A stretch of 64,000 nucleotides of DNA from Gnetum montanum. Lineage: Eukaryota > Streptophyta > Gnetopsida > Gnetales > Gnetaceae. The stretch lies in the NCBI GenBank assembly GCA_015680685.1, contig MNCI01011532.1:963042-1027041 (forward strand). The letters are read 5' to 3'. Position 1 is the first letter of the stretch. Each line of letters starts with the position of its first letter. Under the pieces are notes generated by a model that was not told where the DNA came from, made no database searches, and saw nothing but the letters and a program-made list of their open reading frames with translations. The translations under genes and the position numbers were made by a program. Of the stretch, positions 1 to 10,479 are shown piece after piece.

Positions 1-60
1 GGACCGCGATATCACGTACGCGATATCGTAGGGAAAGACGCGATATCGCGGCACATGCAG
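1..60. repeat. Fragment with GATATCG palindromes, LTR-like
   Basis: Three copies of a GATATCG-centred palindrome (CGCGATATC, CGCGATATCGTA, CGCGATATCGCG) lie within 50 bases. The same core recurs at 2209-2222 (CTACGATATCGTAG, a perfect 14-base palindrome), in both LTRs of element A (near 8180 and 30003) and at 26404. It looks like the mark of one LTR family whose remnant enters the window here. The rest of that copy lies outside the window. Confidence 0.35.
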
Positions 61-674
61 GTCGCGTCTCATCACCAAGGATCAAAACTAATGTTTTTGA
101 ATGTTTCAAATACATAGGTGAGATCAGCTTCTAGGTAGAACACCATCCTAAGGTACTTCATTAATAAAACTTATTTATGTGATATCCAATTATAATTAAA
201 AATGAACTCATAATTCAATTTAATGATGAAAAGTGATAGATGGTATGGCCTAGGTAGTGTTAGGGTCTGAAATGATCTATGAACAAAGTATGATATAATT
301 ACATGTGCATAATAAAAAATAAAATATACATAACCAAATGTGCTTAAAATAAATAAATGTGCATAAGGAACAAAATATGCATAGTAAAAAAGACTTGTAA
401 AGACATGATAATTGATAGAAAGGAAAAATTCAAAGTGCAATTTGATAAGAACATCACCCAGCACTTGTGTAATTCTCAATGTACCTTGGATGTATGTGTG
501 TCTTCTTATGTTGACCTTTTTGATGATAATTCCAGGGTGTTTGAGCATGTTTGGAGGTGTTTTGGGCTAATTTTGATGAGTTTACGAGGTTCATGGATCT
601 ACGAGGACTTCTTTGCAAGCACCCAAAGGTTCTAGACCTCAAAATAAACATCTTTATTTTTGGTCCTCGTAGAT
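61..674. other. AT-rich spacer, no gene recognised
   Basis: Short open frames occur on both strands (for example 357-635 plus and 171-548 minus), but they have no recognisable domain, no codon bias and no partner exon. I see nothing functional here. Confidence 0.5.
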
Positions 675-734
675 AAGATGTCTCCCTAGTAGCAAAGATG
701 TCTCCCTAGTAGCCAAGATGTCTCTTCCAAGACA
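675..734 (+). repeat. 20-bp tandem repeat, three units
   Basis: The unit AAGATGTCTCCCTAGTAGCA is repeated at 675-694, 695-714 and, more diverged, 715-734. A partial copy of its AAGATGTCTCC core follows near 749. No coding role is visible. Confidence 0.75.
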
Positions 735-779
735 CCTCCTCCAATTCCAAGATGTCTCCTCTAACATTTTTTCACTTAG

Positions 780-1372
780 GAAAGACGTCTTCTATTTATC
801 TTAGACATATCGTATAGATTTTAATGGACATCAAATTAAATGGTAAATTGGATAGAATATGAAAGGTCCCACCAAGAAGCTATAAAAAGGCATCAAAGGC
901 CTAAGGCTAATGAGGCTAATTAGAGGAAGCAAGTTAGTTTGAAGAAGAAGGTTAGTTTAAGAGAGAACGCTAGTCTTTTGTGATATTGTGCAAGGAGAGG
1001 GCTTGTGCAAGAGAAATTTCAAAGTTTGTGCAAGAAGAATTGAGTGAGAGGCAAGGGAGAGCACTTGAGAGAGGTTGAGAGAATCTATTATTAGTGTCTT
1101 ATCTCGAGCTTTGGCTCCATTGTGAGCAATTGAGGATTGAGAAAGGATATGTGTGGCCTCTAAGATCCTTGGGAGAGTTGTGAATTGATCTTGGTTTCTC
1201 ATCTTTGATGTAATTTTTTGCATTTTGAGAGTTTTGTTATAAAAAGAAAAATTTTCTCAAATTTATTGTCTTATTCTTGCTTCAAAGCTGAATTTTCCTT
1301 AGGAAGTTTGTGCAATAGGTCCTTTTGGGGTCTATTGAGGTAAGCTTTGCACCACAATTGGATTTCAACATT
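780..1372 (+). repeat. Probable LTR remnant with TATA box
   Basis: A TATA box (TATAAAAAGG, 881-890) is followed by about 480 bases of purine-rich transcribed-leader-like sequence and then T-rich sequence around 1240-1280, an arrangement typical of the R/U5 part of a plant LTR. No partner LTR or clear boundaries were found, so this is a tentative call based on composition. The minus open frame at 957-1223 is not convincing as a gene. Confidence 0.3.
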
Positions 1373-1583
1373 TAATCACAAAATATACACAAGGTTTATG
1401 ATTGAACTTCAATGGTAGTAAAAGTAAACAATATAAAAATTTAACAAAATACTCTAGCAAGCAAATTGTATTCACTTATGTAGGTCAAGGATGACAATAA
1501 TAACAACAATAGTAGTAACTATAATAATATAATCTTATAATTTAGTTAATAAAAGTAGAATTAACATATTGAAATGCATTTTA

Positions 1584-2545
1584 AAGATCATCACCTAGAG
1601 GTTTAATGCTCATCCTACTAGGTTGGACTCCTAAGAGGGTATTGGATGAGTGAAAGCCTAATCTCTTTTAAGTGGCTACACCTAAGTTTGAACCTAGGTC
1701 TTATAACTTGAGAAACAAGCATCTTACAATTACTCAAGTAGTGGTCACTCTATTGAAATGCATTTGATAGCATTAAAAAATTTAATCATATGCACTAAAT
1801 TAACTTATTAAACCTATGAAAATTTTTAGGCTATGATAACTTTTATGCTCAAAGTTAGTTGTACTCATGCATTTTAGTTATGTGTAATGAAAGTAAAATA
1901 ATTATCTAAGTACTTGGAATTAAAAGAATAATTAAAGTAAATTGCAATTAAATAAATTATAAAAGTAAGCCAAGTACTATAATGAAGGAAATGGATCTCA
2001 ATTTTATTACTACCATGAAAATGTGTTCAGGTGCATGATCACTTAAATAAAATTTTGTACAATCCACTTGATTTACATTATGGGTAACAAGTGACTAATA
2101 TTAACTCCTACGCTATGCTATTGATTGAATGAATCATTTGACACAATGGTGGGCTTGTATTTATAAGCATGATTAAGCCTAACTACATCACATCTATGAC
2201 ATCATAACTACGATATCGTAGTCTACAATTTATCATTTAGTAATTATGGAAATGGCCTTATTTAAATAAAATTATCCATATTATACCCTTCTTCAAAAAA
2301 ATTATTATAAACATTTACAACCTTTATATATTTTAAATTTATTAAAAAAATATTTTGTTACTATAAGTAAAGTGTTTGTTTCTCAAATAATAAGACATGG
2401 GTTTACATAGCTACTCGAAAAGAGGTTAGGCTTTCACTCATTCATTAGTTTCTAGCTGAAAAAGATTAGGCTTTTACTCATCCATCCAAGTTCAAATAAA
2501 ATGAACATTGAACCTTTAAATAAGATCATTTTTTATCCTTATCAT
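1584..2545. mobile_element. Foldback/MITE-like element with long inverted ends
   Basis: The left arm (about 1584-1735) reappears, reverse-complemented and diverged, as the right arm (about 2375-2545). Matching blocks include GAAAGCCTAATCTCTTTT against AAAAGAGGTTAGGCTTTC, and CTTGAGAAACAAGC against GTTTGTTTCTCAA. The right arm carries a second copy of the GATTAGGCTTTTACTCATCC block. The interior is AT-rich, has no coding sequence and contains the 14-base palindrome at 2209-2222. Long terminal inverted repeats without a transposase suggest a non-autonomous foldback or Mutator-like derivative. I could not identify a target-site duplication. Confidence 0.5.
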
Positions 2546-2639
2546 AAATTAGAAGTTTTTGTGAAACATTAATAAGTGAAGCAAAAGAGAACAAATGAAA
2601 ATCCTTTCACGTATTTTTTGAAAGTGTACCCTCCACCTA

Positions 2640-3137
2640 AAGCACTTGAGGGATTGTATTGTTTATCGGTTTATATGCCTTCATGTTTGACTGAAGTGGC
2701 GCAAAACGTGTGAAAGAGCAGGCTTCAACCACGTGAAGCATCAACGAATCTTTAATCAATGACCTATACATGGCAATCTTCGCCATTGCAAAAGTAATTG
2801 TAATGTAGACATTCTACACACATACGTTACATCTTTTTAATGGTATTTTAGGGCATGTGTTACGCGGCTTCCATGGGTAATGCGATTCAATGCAACTTGC
2901 GCAGCCCCAACTGCCGCGGCTTCATTTACAATGTGTGTCATGCGATTCAATGCAACTTGGGCAACCCCAACTATCGCAGGCCCAGTAGGATTTAAAATAC
3001 CCACAGACAATGTATTGGCAGGTAAGCCAGCTTTGACCTCTGCTATAAATACACTACAACGACTGGTTGATCCATCATCAAGCAGAAACCAAAAGAGAGA
3101 AAATCTGAGAGTAGCTTTGCCTAAGCATCAATCGATC
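2640..3137 (+). promoter_or_regulatory. Promoter of the first BAHD gene, TATA at 3044-3051
   Basis: TATAAATA at 3044-3051 lies 87 bases upstream of the ATG at 3138, which would give a 5' UTR of about 60 bases. Upstream blocks with ACGTG-type boxes (CCACGTG near 2729) recur in diverged form at 6650-6960. The corresponding box upstream of the broken second copy is TATAAAT at 30966-30972. The TATA box lies inside an open frame that runs back to 2880, which argues that the upstream frame is not translated. Confidence 0.6.
2879..2980 (+). repeat. 60-bp direct duplication in the BAHD promoter
   Basis: The block ATGCGATTCAATGCAACTTG at 2880-2899 is repeated at 2940-2959, followed each time by a similar GCAGCCCCAACTGCCGC / GCAACCCCAACTATCGC sequence. 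The spacing of 60 bases keeps the reading frame open, so the duplication produces a long but probably artefactual N-terminal extension. Confidence 0.8.
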
Positions 3138-5565
3138 ATGGTGTATGAATCTGCTAATAATAATGAGAATGGGGAGCTGTGCTTCCAAGTCATACGGCAA
3201 GAGCCAATTCTGGTGAGTCCTTGTGAAGCCACTCCCAAGGAGATTCTGCCGCTCTCAAACCTGGACGACCAGCCAAGCCTGCGAATTCCATTTCTGGCCC
3301 TCTATTTCTATGCCAGAGACGAGCGGATGGACGGCAAAGATCCAGCAAAAGTAATCAGAGAAGCTCTGGCCAAGGTGCTGGTTCCTTACTATCCCATGGC
3401 AGGCAGGCTTAGGCATGCTGAACATGGCAAGCTCTGCGTCGACTGCAACGCTCAAGGAGTACTCTTCATCGAGGCCAAAGCGGATGTCACTCTTTCTGAA
3501 TTTGGGGATCTGAAACCGCCATTTCCATGCAGAGATCAACTCATCTACAACGTCCCTGGCTCAGATTCTGTCACAGACACTCCATTGCTACTCATCCAGG
3601 TAACACATTCCATCGAATGCAATAAATTCGGTTCTCTGAATTTAGATGGAGTTTAAGTTGAGAAGTTCTATCCTTTTGTCGTGATACAATATACTAGTTT
3701 GATGAACCCAGAAGTATACTTTTAAAAGAAAATGTATAGTTTATACTCCTACAGATCGATGTGGAACTTTCTTTTCCTTTCACTTGTATATTATCTGTAA
3801 TGTTGTCGTTATTGAAAGGTCACGAGTCAACTGTGCTAGGAAAATACGTTAGCTTTAGTGACAAAGTATTCTTTAGCCTAATCTTTCTTGCTTTAAAAAT
3901 AGTTCTTTATGGTATTGGAAGATCTTTTATAAATCTTTGCGTCTATCTATGTTTCAATTATTTCGGGTTCCAACAATATATTCTTATATACAAGAAGATC
4001 AGCTTTACCATAGGATGACATTTTATTGTATTGCTAGTGTAAAGCAAAATTTAAAAAATTGTTGTGAGTTATAATTTATGTGTTTTTGCTCTAGTTTTAT
4101 GAAAAACNAGAAAAAACGCTAGCTAAAATTTTAAAAGCTTACAGAAAATGGATAAGTAAATAGAAATGCATCGGTTATAAGTGAAAGTTGTCATCATTAT
4201 CTTAGCCTTGTTCCAATAAAATAGAGTTGGCTAAGTAAAAGTAATTAATATATAATTATAATAAGTGGATGTGTAGTTTCTGCCTTCAATTACAGTTATA
4301 TGTTTATCTTTCTATAAATAATTACTGTTTTTTTAGTTTACTTTTAAAAGTGAAAAGTGCCACAAATATTGAATCTGAACTTGAAACAATGTATAAAAGA
4401 GTATAAATTCAATCTCAAATTTTTTTTATATTTTAATGTTTTAATATTGGACCACATACAACCATTACCTAAAATTGTAAATAAAACATATTTTTAAAAT
4501 ATTCCAAATTCCAAGCCTCGCGCCTACCCACTCACCCACGTACCCATCATACGGAAGCCACCCACCCACCCATCAATCGATAGTTTAACGGAAAAAAGAC
4601 AAAGTAGATGATGATGTTACGCAGATGCAGTTCAATTCAAAGAATCTAACTTTTTCCGTGTTTCAAACGAACGAACGAGCGAGCAGGTGACGAGGCTGGA
4701 GTGCGGGGGATTCATAGTGGGGACCACATACAACCACGTCATGAGCGACGGACCGGGAATGGTCCAATTCATGAACGCGCTCGCCCAAATCTGCAAGGCC
4801 GCGCCCGCGCCATCACCGCAGCCCACGTGGAAGCGACAATCTCTGCTGGGGCCGCGCAGCCCACCTCATATATCGTCGCCGCTGCCTCAGTACGACCATC
4901 CCCTCATCGTCGACGCTGCATCATCATCATCATCACCAAACATATGCGAGGAGTGGTCCTTCGTGTGGGACCGCCGGCAACTCGCCATCCTGAAATCGGA
5001 CGCAGGCGCCGAGGCCACCACCTTCGAAGCCGTGGCCGCATGGCTCATGCGCGCTTGGACTCGGGCGCTGGCGCCGCCGCCGGAGAATCCCGTGCGGCTG
5101 CTCTTCGCCGTTCAGGGGAGGGGACGCCTGCAGCAACCGCCCATTCTAAAGGGCTACTACGGCAACGCCGCCACTCCCGCCTGCGCCGCCGCGAAAGCCG
5201 GCGAGGTTTGCGGAGCGCCGTTGGCGGGGTTGGCGGCGCTCGTCCGGCGCGCCAAGAACGCCGTGGACGAGGAGCACGTGCGGTCCGTGGTGGACATGCT
5301 GGAGCTGCGCGGGCGGCCCCACATTGGGCTGCGCGGTGCCTTTGCGTTGTCTGACCACACGCGCCTCGGATTCGACCACGTGGACCTTGGGTGGGGCCGC
5401 CCCGCCTACGGCGGCACCGCCATCTGTGGGGAAAGAGCGTTTCCCGCCGCCGTCACGTGTTTCATGATACCGCGCACTGACGGCGGCGTCACTGTCGCCG
5501 TGCGCTTGCCACGTCATGCCATGATGTCCCTCCGCAAGGAGCTGGCAGTTTCTGGCTTGCTTTAA
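3138..5565 (+). CDS. BAHD-family acyltransferase (two exons)
   Basis: Exon 1 is 3138-3599 and exon 2 is 4687-5565, joined in phase 0 through a CAG|GTAACA donor and a GCAG|GTG acceptor; the product is 446 residues, usual for BAHD enzymes. These enzymes transfer an acyl group from acyl-CoA to an alcohol or amine in the cytosol. Visible marks are YPMAGRLR (residues 85-92), the catalytic HVMSD (171-175, the HXXXD motif), GYYGN (310-314) and DLGWG (387-391, the DFGWG motif with F to L). Intron position and motif spacing match the clade that includes benzyl alcohol O-benzoyltransferase and yew taxane acyltransferases; the substrate cannot be read from sequence. The start was chosen because it lies just downstream of a TATA box and matches the second copy's ATG. 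Exon 2 is strikingly GC-rich compared with exon 1 and the flanks. No disabling change was seen. Confidence 0.9.
3600..4686 (+). other. Intron of the BAHD gene
   Basis: This 1,087-base AT-rich intron has a GT donor and AG acceptor. An open frame at 3761-4018 is spurious. The intron is conserved in diverged form in the second copy (31502 to about 32607), which shows that the whole gene was duplicated, not just exon sequence. One undetermined base lies at 4108. Confidence 0.85.
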
Positions 5566-5652
5566 ACGAATAAGAAGCCTTCGGGAATGAGAGAAGAGTA
5601 AAGGAATAATACTTTGCTGTGTATGTTTCTCACTTTCTCTGCATGATACATG

Positions 5653-5658
5653 AATAAA
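5653..5658 (+). terminator. Polyadenylation signal of the BAHD gene
   Basis: AATAAA lies 88 bases after the stop codon, followed by T-rich sequence; this fits a plant near-upstream poly(A) element. Confidence 0.5.
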
Positions 5659-5712
5659 TTTATTTTGCTCTGAGTAGGGTTGATACTAATCCAGAGTTCC
5701 TTTGGAAATTTA

Positions 5713-5755
5713 GAAAAAAAAAAAATCATACTCGTTTTTTTAGTATGATTTTTCC
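5713..5755. other. A/T-rich hairpin
   Basis: AAAAATCATACT and AGTATGATTTTT form a 12-base inverted repeat with a T-rich loop just downstream of the BAHD gene. It could be a small foldback remnant; no function is evident. Confidence 0.45.
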
Positions 5756-5759
5756 TTCC

Positions 5760-6249
5760 TAGAAAAACATATAAACTTCCTTTGGACGGTCCCAGTGTAT
5801 GCAGCCATTCAACTTGCCTTTTGCTTTCCCTGAGAATAAAAAGATTTTTTTATGTTATTTGGGATCCACGCCTGTTAGTATAAGCATGATGGTTATCTGA
5901 TTTGCATTGATGTCTTAAGTTTGTTTGTATGCTCTTACCTTCAAGGTGTAATGGGTTAACTTTCCATCTTGATTTTTCAAGTTTGATACTACAAAAGCTT
6001 TCAGATTTTATGACTCACTGAGATGTGGACCAAACATTGCGTTATCACCTGGAAATTTGATTTTCGCCTGTTTTAGTTATAAACCTCAAAACAGGATTTG
6101 AAGCTTTAAGTTTAAGGGAAACACAAATTTATCCCAATATTAAGGATTTGGTATGTCGTTGTAATATTTAACCGTTTCCCTATTTTTTAATATGCTTTTG
6201 TGATTTCTTATCATTATCATATGATTCGACAATTGACTCCGTTGTACAG
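5760..6249. other. Intergenic DNA or intron before the orphan exon
   Basis: AT-rich DNA with no domain-bearing open frame. Its T-rich end, TTGTACAG at 6242-6249, makes a good plant 3' splice site for the next feature, so part of this stretch may be the tail of an intron of a lost gene. Confidence 0.35.
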
Positions 6250-6360
6250 CAGCTGCTTGCAAAGTGGAACAGCATGTTGTTGGATTCCGGGGGCTTTACA
6301 AATTTGGACGTTGAAAACTTATTTAACTTGCTGAATGAGTGGGGAGTCAGAGTCAACTAA
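6250..6360 (+). pseudogene. Orphan terminal exon of an unrecognised host gene
   Basis: Directly after a TACAG acceptor comes a 36-codon frame ending in TAA at 6358-6360. Its composition is protein-like (balanced, rich in L, N, E, W), unlike the AT-rich noise on either side. It includes the stretches LLAKWNSMLLDSGG and LDVENLFNLLNEWG. I do not recognise the family. No upstream exon was found between the BAHD gene and this point, so it is probably a captured or stranded last exon. It could also be the end of a gene whose other exons were destroyed. Confidence 0.4.
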
Positions 6361-8080
6361 AATAAAATCGATGAAAAGGCATCGAAATTTTAAAAGTAAA
6401 AATTATAAACATTAAAAAATCTTTATGTAAACCTATTAAAGAGGTGGAGTGGGTGAAACTTGCAAACAATGCCTCAACTGCACATGGGTTGACCTGAACC
6501 CTCTTTCCACACCTTTTGAAACTTCCGAAACTATAAAACGGGCGAAAAGAACAACTGAAAAATATTTTTCCGTTAGGAAGTATCTTTTCGAAAAGAACAA
6601 CTAAAAAATATTTTCAGGTTAGAAAGTATCTTTTTGAATTCAAAAACAGCATGAAACTTTTATGTTGGACGCGTTGGATTGTTTATACGTTTACATACAT
6701 TTACGTTCCCACGTGAAACATCAACGATTTCTTAAATCAATTGAAGACAAGATCTGGAGTAGCTAATGCATTTGTGGAATGGTTAATGCATCAGCAGACG
6801 TGTTTTGAACAATTAATGCACATCGAATCCTTTCTTACCATGCTTTCCCATCAGTGTTGCATGACCTGAACATGGCAATCATCCAGCCACTGCAACACTG
6901 ATTGTAATCAGGCCTGTGAATATATTTCAGCTTTTCCTAGTAAAATGCCAATAAAAAAAAATGCTTTACAGTCGAGGATAAATATCCATATTCCAAGCTG
7001 CTGTAGCTCATTTTACACGTTTGTAGTGTAACCGACGCAGATAGTGTAACATCAACTTCTGCAGTACCCAAGAACCCTCAATATTTTATTGGAAGTTTGG
7101 ACCAAGCTGTTCCATAAGCAACATGGCAAAAAACTTCTAAAATGAATTTGTTCCTATGCAATAGATAGAAATTCTTGGTGATATTGAATGAATCAAACAA
7201 TCATGGTGGTATTGAATGAATCAAAGAATCATAAGAAACATAGAGCTTGGTTAAAAAACTAGCTTTGCAAAATGGTTGCACAATTTATAGTTGTTTCATT
7301 TACAAAGCTATGGTTTTTGACAATTGTACATGGTTTTCACGTAACTGTACTATATAAAGGGATTTAATGGATTGTGTTAATGCCATGTCAGTTAATATTA
7401 GAAGTCATATGATATTGAAAAACAGTGCATGTGGCAAATAACATAAATCATGGCTATTTGACTGCTTTAAATATTAACCATGCCATGATAGATGCACTTC
7501 GCACATGGATAAGTAGCACACCTTTAACTATCAAATGAGCTTCTACGAAGAGCTCATCATACTCATGATTTCAGTTAACATAACAACTCACAAGTATAAG
7601 TTTAATTGCCATCGTTATTCATGAGTTCTAAGTAGGTAAATTTGTTTTACCTTAATTTTATCAATTTTTTTAAAATTTGTGGTTCCAAAATGTTTTGATG
7701 CCCCCTCACATGGAGAGTTCAAATGTTCCTAACTACCAAGCGAGCTTGTATGATGAGTTCACTGTAAAAAAATTCAAAGTTCACACAATAGCTCATGGGT
7801 ATGAGTTTACTAACCACTATTCATGTTGAGCTCTCTATCATTGTTTTTTTTCTTTGACTTGGTTGAATTTTGTGATCCAAAAATGCTCCATGTCATAGGA
7901 GGTTAACTAGGTGAAGCTCATGTGAATTCTCCATGTACATACTATAGAAATCTAGGTTTGATGTGACCATTGCATGTGTTGGGAGCATGAACTCACCTTA
8001 CATGAATTCTTCATTCTTCATGTATGGAAAGGGAAGACATGAGCTTGAAGATATGAGCTTGATGTGATTGCTAAGTTAGG
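6361..8080. other. Intergenic DNA with diverged promoter-type repeats
   Basis: No gene is visible. The segment 6650-6960 resembles the BAHD upstream region at 2640-2850 (shared blocks around CCACGTGAAACATCAACGA and ACATGGCAATCATC). The segment 7370-7480 resembles 30838-30920, upstream of the second BAHD copy (shared TGCCATGTCAGTTAATATTA and TTTAAATATTAACCATG). Several short copies of AGCTCAT/ATGAGCT recur at 7530-8070. This is the ancestral upstream region of the second BAHD copy, cut from it by element A. Confidence 0.55.
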
Positions 8081-8965
8081 TGATAAAGTCAATTTTTCTT
8101 AACCAATGATATTGTAACTACAATATGGTATCTACGATGTAATTTATTTGATATTGTAGCAAAAGCTATGTCATCATAGATTCGATATCGTGGGATGTGT
8201 GCAACCTCTAAATACAACACTTAGGCACACGAATCAGCATAAGTTTTCATTCCATAAAAACAAAAATCTTTTAGTTTGTTTTTGTAATATAGCACTTAGA
8301 ATTGTGAATGCCCATTGTGTAGTGTGACTTAGTGCACAACATCCTTGTTTGAACATCTTGTACTTGGTCACAAGTGTGACTGAAAATAAAGAGTAAGCTA
8401 TTTCTCACTATTGAGCATTCTCCTAATTTACTATTTTGACTTAGCATAATGTTAATTGTTTTTCTAGTTAATGGTTTACTATTCCATGCACTTTACTATT
8501 ATTGTTGTTATTAAGTAGAATGAGTACAATTGATCTCGAGTGCTTAAGTGTAATTGCTTGTTAACCCAGTAGTGTTATTTCTTGGTATGCCTAGTAGTTG
8601 TACACTTGTATCTTAGTAGTAGTTACACAAAGCCCCAGGCATGTATAGAAGATCAAGAATGGATGCTTATAGCCATAGGCTAAAATATATTTGTTTACGT
8701 TTTTTTACTTAGATTTCGAAATCATTTCCATTTCCATTATGTTTGCTAGGAGTAATGATGGCTTACCAACATCAGACATCATATACCTCACTATGAGCTA
8801 AACCATACCTATAGACTTCACTAGCTCCACGTGGGAAGACAACGTTCTTGAACTTAAACTAATTGCTAGCATATTAACATTGCCTTGTAAACGAATTACG
8901 ATTTGATCATGCATGAACGCCTGTGACTTGTATGGTTAACTATTAGATTGCTTCACCACTCATTA
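8081..8965 (+). repeat. 5' LTR of element A
   Basis: It starts TGATAAAGTC and ends CTCATTA (the 3' copy ends in CATCA). It matches 29930-30786 along its whole length with many substitutions. It carries the GATATCG core near 8180 and a CTAAATA sequence at the place of the 3' copy's TATA box. Confidence 0.88.
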
Positions 8966-8966
8966 T

Positions 8967-8985
8967 TGGCACCATTACCAAGGAC
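8967..8985 (+). other. Primer-binding site of element A
   Basis: TGGCACCATTACCAAGGAC begins two bases after the LTR. It fits the tRNA-Asp primer site typical of Athila elements except for five positions, all of which read as G-to-A changes, the expected trace of cytosine-methylation decay on the other strand. Confidence 0.7.
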
Positions 8986-9089
8986 AAGTCAATGTATGCT
9001 AAGTAATTAATTTCACAAAGTTCTTTGTATTAAGAACCTAAAGTTAAAATTCATAATGTTTTAATAACCCTAAAGTTAACTAAACATCT
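8986..9089 (+). other. Leader of element A, interrupted by B
   Basis: About 100 bases of A's untranslated leader. The 5-mer CATCT (9085-9089) before B compares with TGTCT (20985-20989) after B, a possible decayed target duplication. A's gag ATG follows at 21001. Confidence 0.5.
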
Positions 9090-9964
9090 TGATGAAGCAT
9101 GAGTCATTGGGTTGTGTCAACAAGATGCTGTTGATACGACCTCATCAATTAGATCCTGCCAATATAGGGTTTGCCATGTTGATGAGTACCTATCAATGTG
9201 GCACCCTATCATCACCTATAAATGTGTGCTTACCAACTACGTTTATGACATCTTTTCATTAGTTGTAGTGATGCTTTTGTAGTTTTTCCTTCCAAAAAGT
9301 TAGAATATTTTTTGAGTGATTATAGTAAGAGTCAAAGAAGTGTACAGATCTTGATTCAAGCACTGGTGTACCTAAGCATCTTAGTGTGAATGGCAATAAA
9401 GATGAGCTTTTCTAACAAACCTTGTAGCACTTGGAATAGATTAATGTTTCCTTATACATTTATTATCCATGAACTTTGCTTTAATGAATTCTAATTAAGT
9501 AATTAATATCGATTAAATAATGAATAATAAACATAAGTACGATTGCTTCAAGAATACTTTAACACTTGGCAATCCCAGTAGTGCCCAATGCTTAGTAACC
9601 TAGTAGCATTGCAATGTGTTCAGGATGTGTATAGAAAGTGGGAAGAAATTCTTATGTTAGGATTAGTTAAGTATTAGCTAGTTATTAGATTAAATAGATT
9701 AATTAAACATCTATTATTCTATTTTTAGCACTTGGATGATTAAATGATAAAACATAAAATGATAAAAATTAGATTCCTTGATTACACTTAACAATACACT
9801 TGCACCTCATAAGTGGAATTGAGAAGATAATGATCACGATTGTTAAGGTTTACCTTCTAGACGTAGTATCCTTGGAAAGCTAAAGTCTACAAAATTCGAC
9901 CATATCACTTAGTGAACATTAGTGATTTGTATGGTTGGGCATAGGGTATACTAGCTACTCATCA
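9090..9964 (+). repeat. 5' LTR of element B
   Basis: It runs from TGATGAAGC to CTACTCATCA and matches 20140-20984 throughout. A TATA box (TATAAAT, 9217-9223) sits about 130 bases in. Confidence 0.9.
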
Positions 9965-9965
9965 T

Positions 9966-9984
9966 TGGGACCATTTTTAGGGAC
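9966..9984 (+). other. Primer-binding site of element B
   Basis: TGGGACCATTTTTAGGGAC lies two bases after the LTR and aligns without gaps to the tRNA-Asp-type site of element A, though with more substitutions. Confidence 0.55.
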
Positions 9985-10479
9985 TTTAGTTAGCTATGTG
10001 TACTATCTAGGAGATTAGTGGAAATTATTCAATGATGTTGTAATGAACCTATTAATGCTAAATAATTTAACTAACAAAATATATTACAAGCATATTGTTA
10101 TCAATGTTCTAAAATGTCTTCTTCTCACAAGGCTAATTCTTTGCCATCGTTCAAGCATACATCCAATTAGCAAAGATGTGGGGGGGTCACATAAACAAAT
10201 GCCTCAACAATGCATAGTGGTATATACTTATCCCAATGAGTACATGCCAAACCTTACCTTCATCCTGCATTAGGATGAATAGCTATGGTCAATGAATATG
10301 GAGGGAAACATTGCGTTGCTTCCTAATCAATCAATTTTTGCAATGCTTCTCTAAACTCTTATGAGGTTGGGCATCTAGGGGCTTAATGATAAATACATTG
10401 TACAAAACCACAACTATAAGGACTACCATCCCACTAAAGCACAATGTAAGAAAGATAAGCAATAGGAGATTCACTATGA

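Noticed and set aside
2880-3137. N-terminal extension of the BAHD protein from the ATG at 2880
   Set aside because: It spans the TATA box, is built from a 60-bp duplication and has no counterpart in the second copy, which starts at the equivalent of 3138.
3761-4018. 85-residue open frame
   Set aside because: It lies wholly inside the BAHD intron, is AT-driven and has no domain.
4701-5517. Long alternative frames on both strands over exon 2 of the BAHD gene
   Set aside because: High GC removes stop codons from all frames; only the frame with HVMSD and DLGWG is coding.
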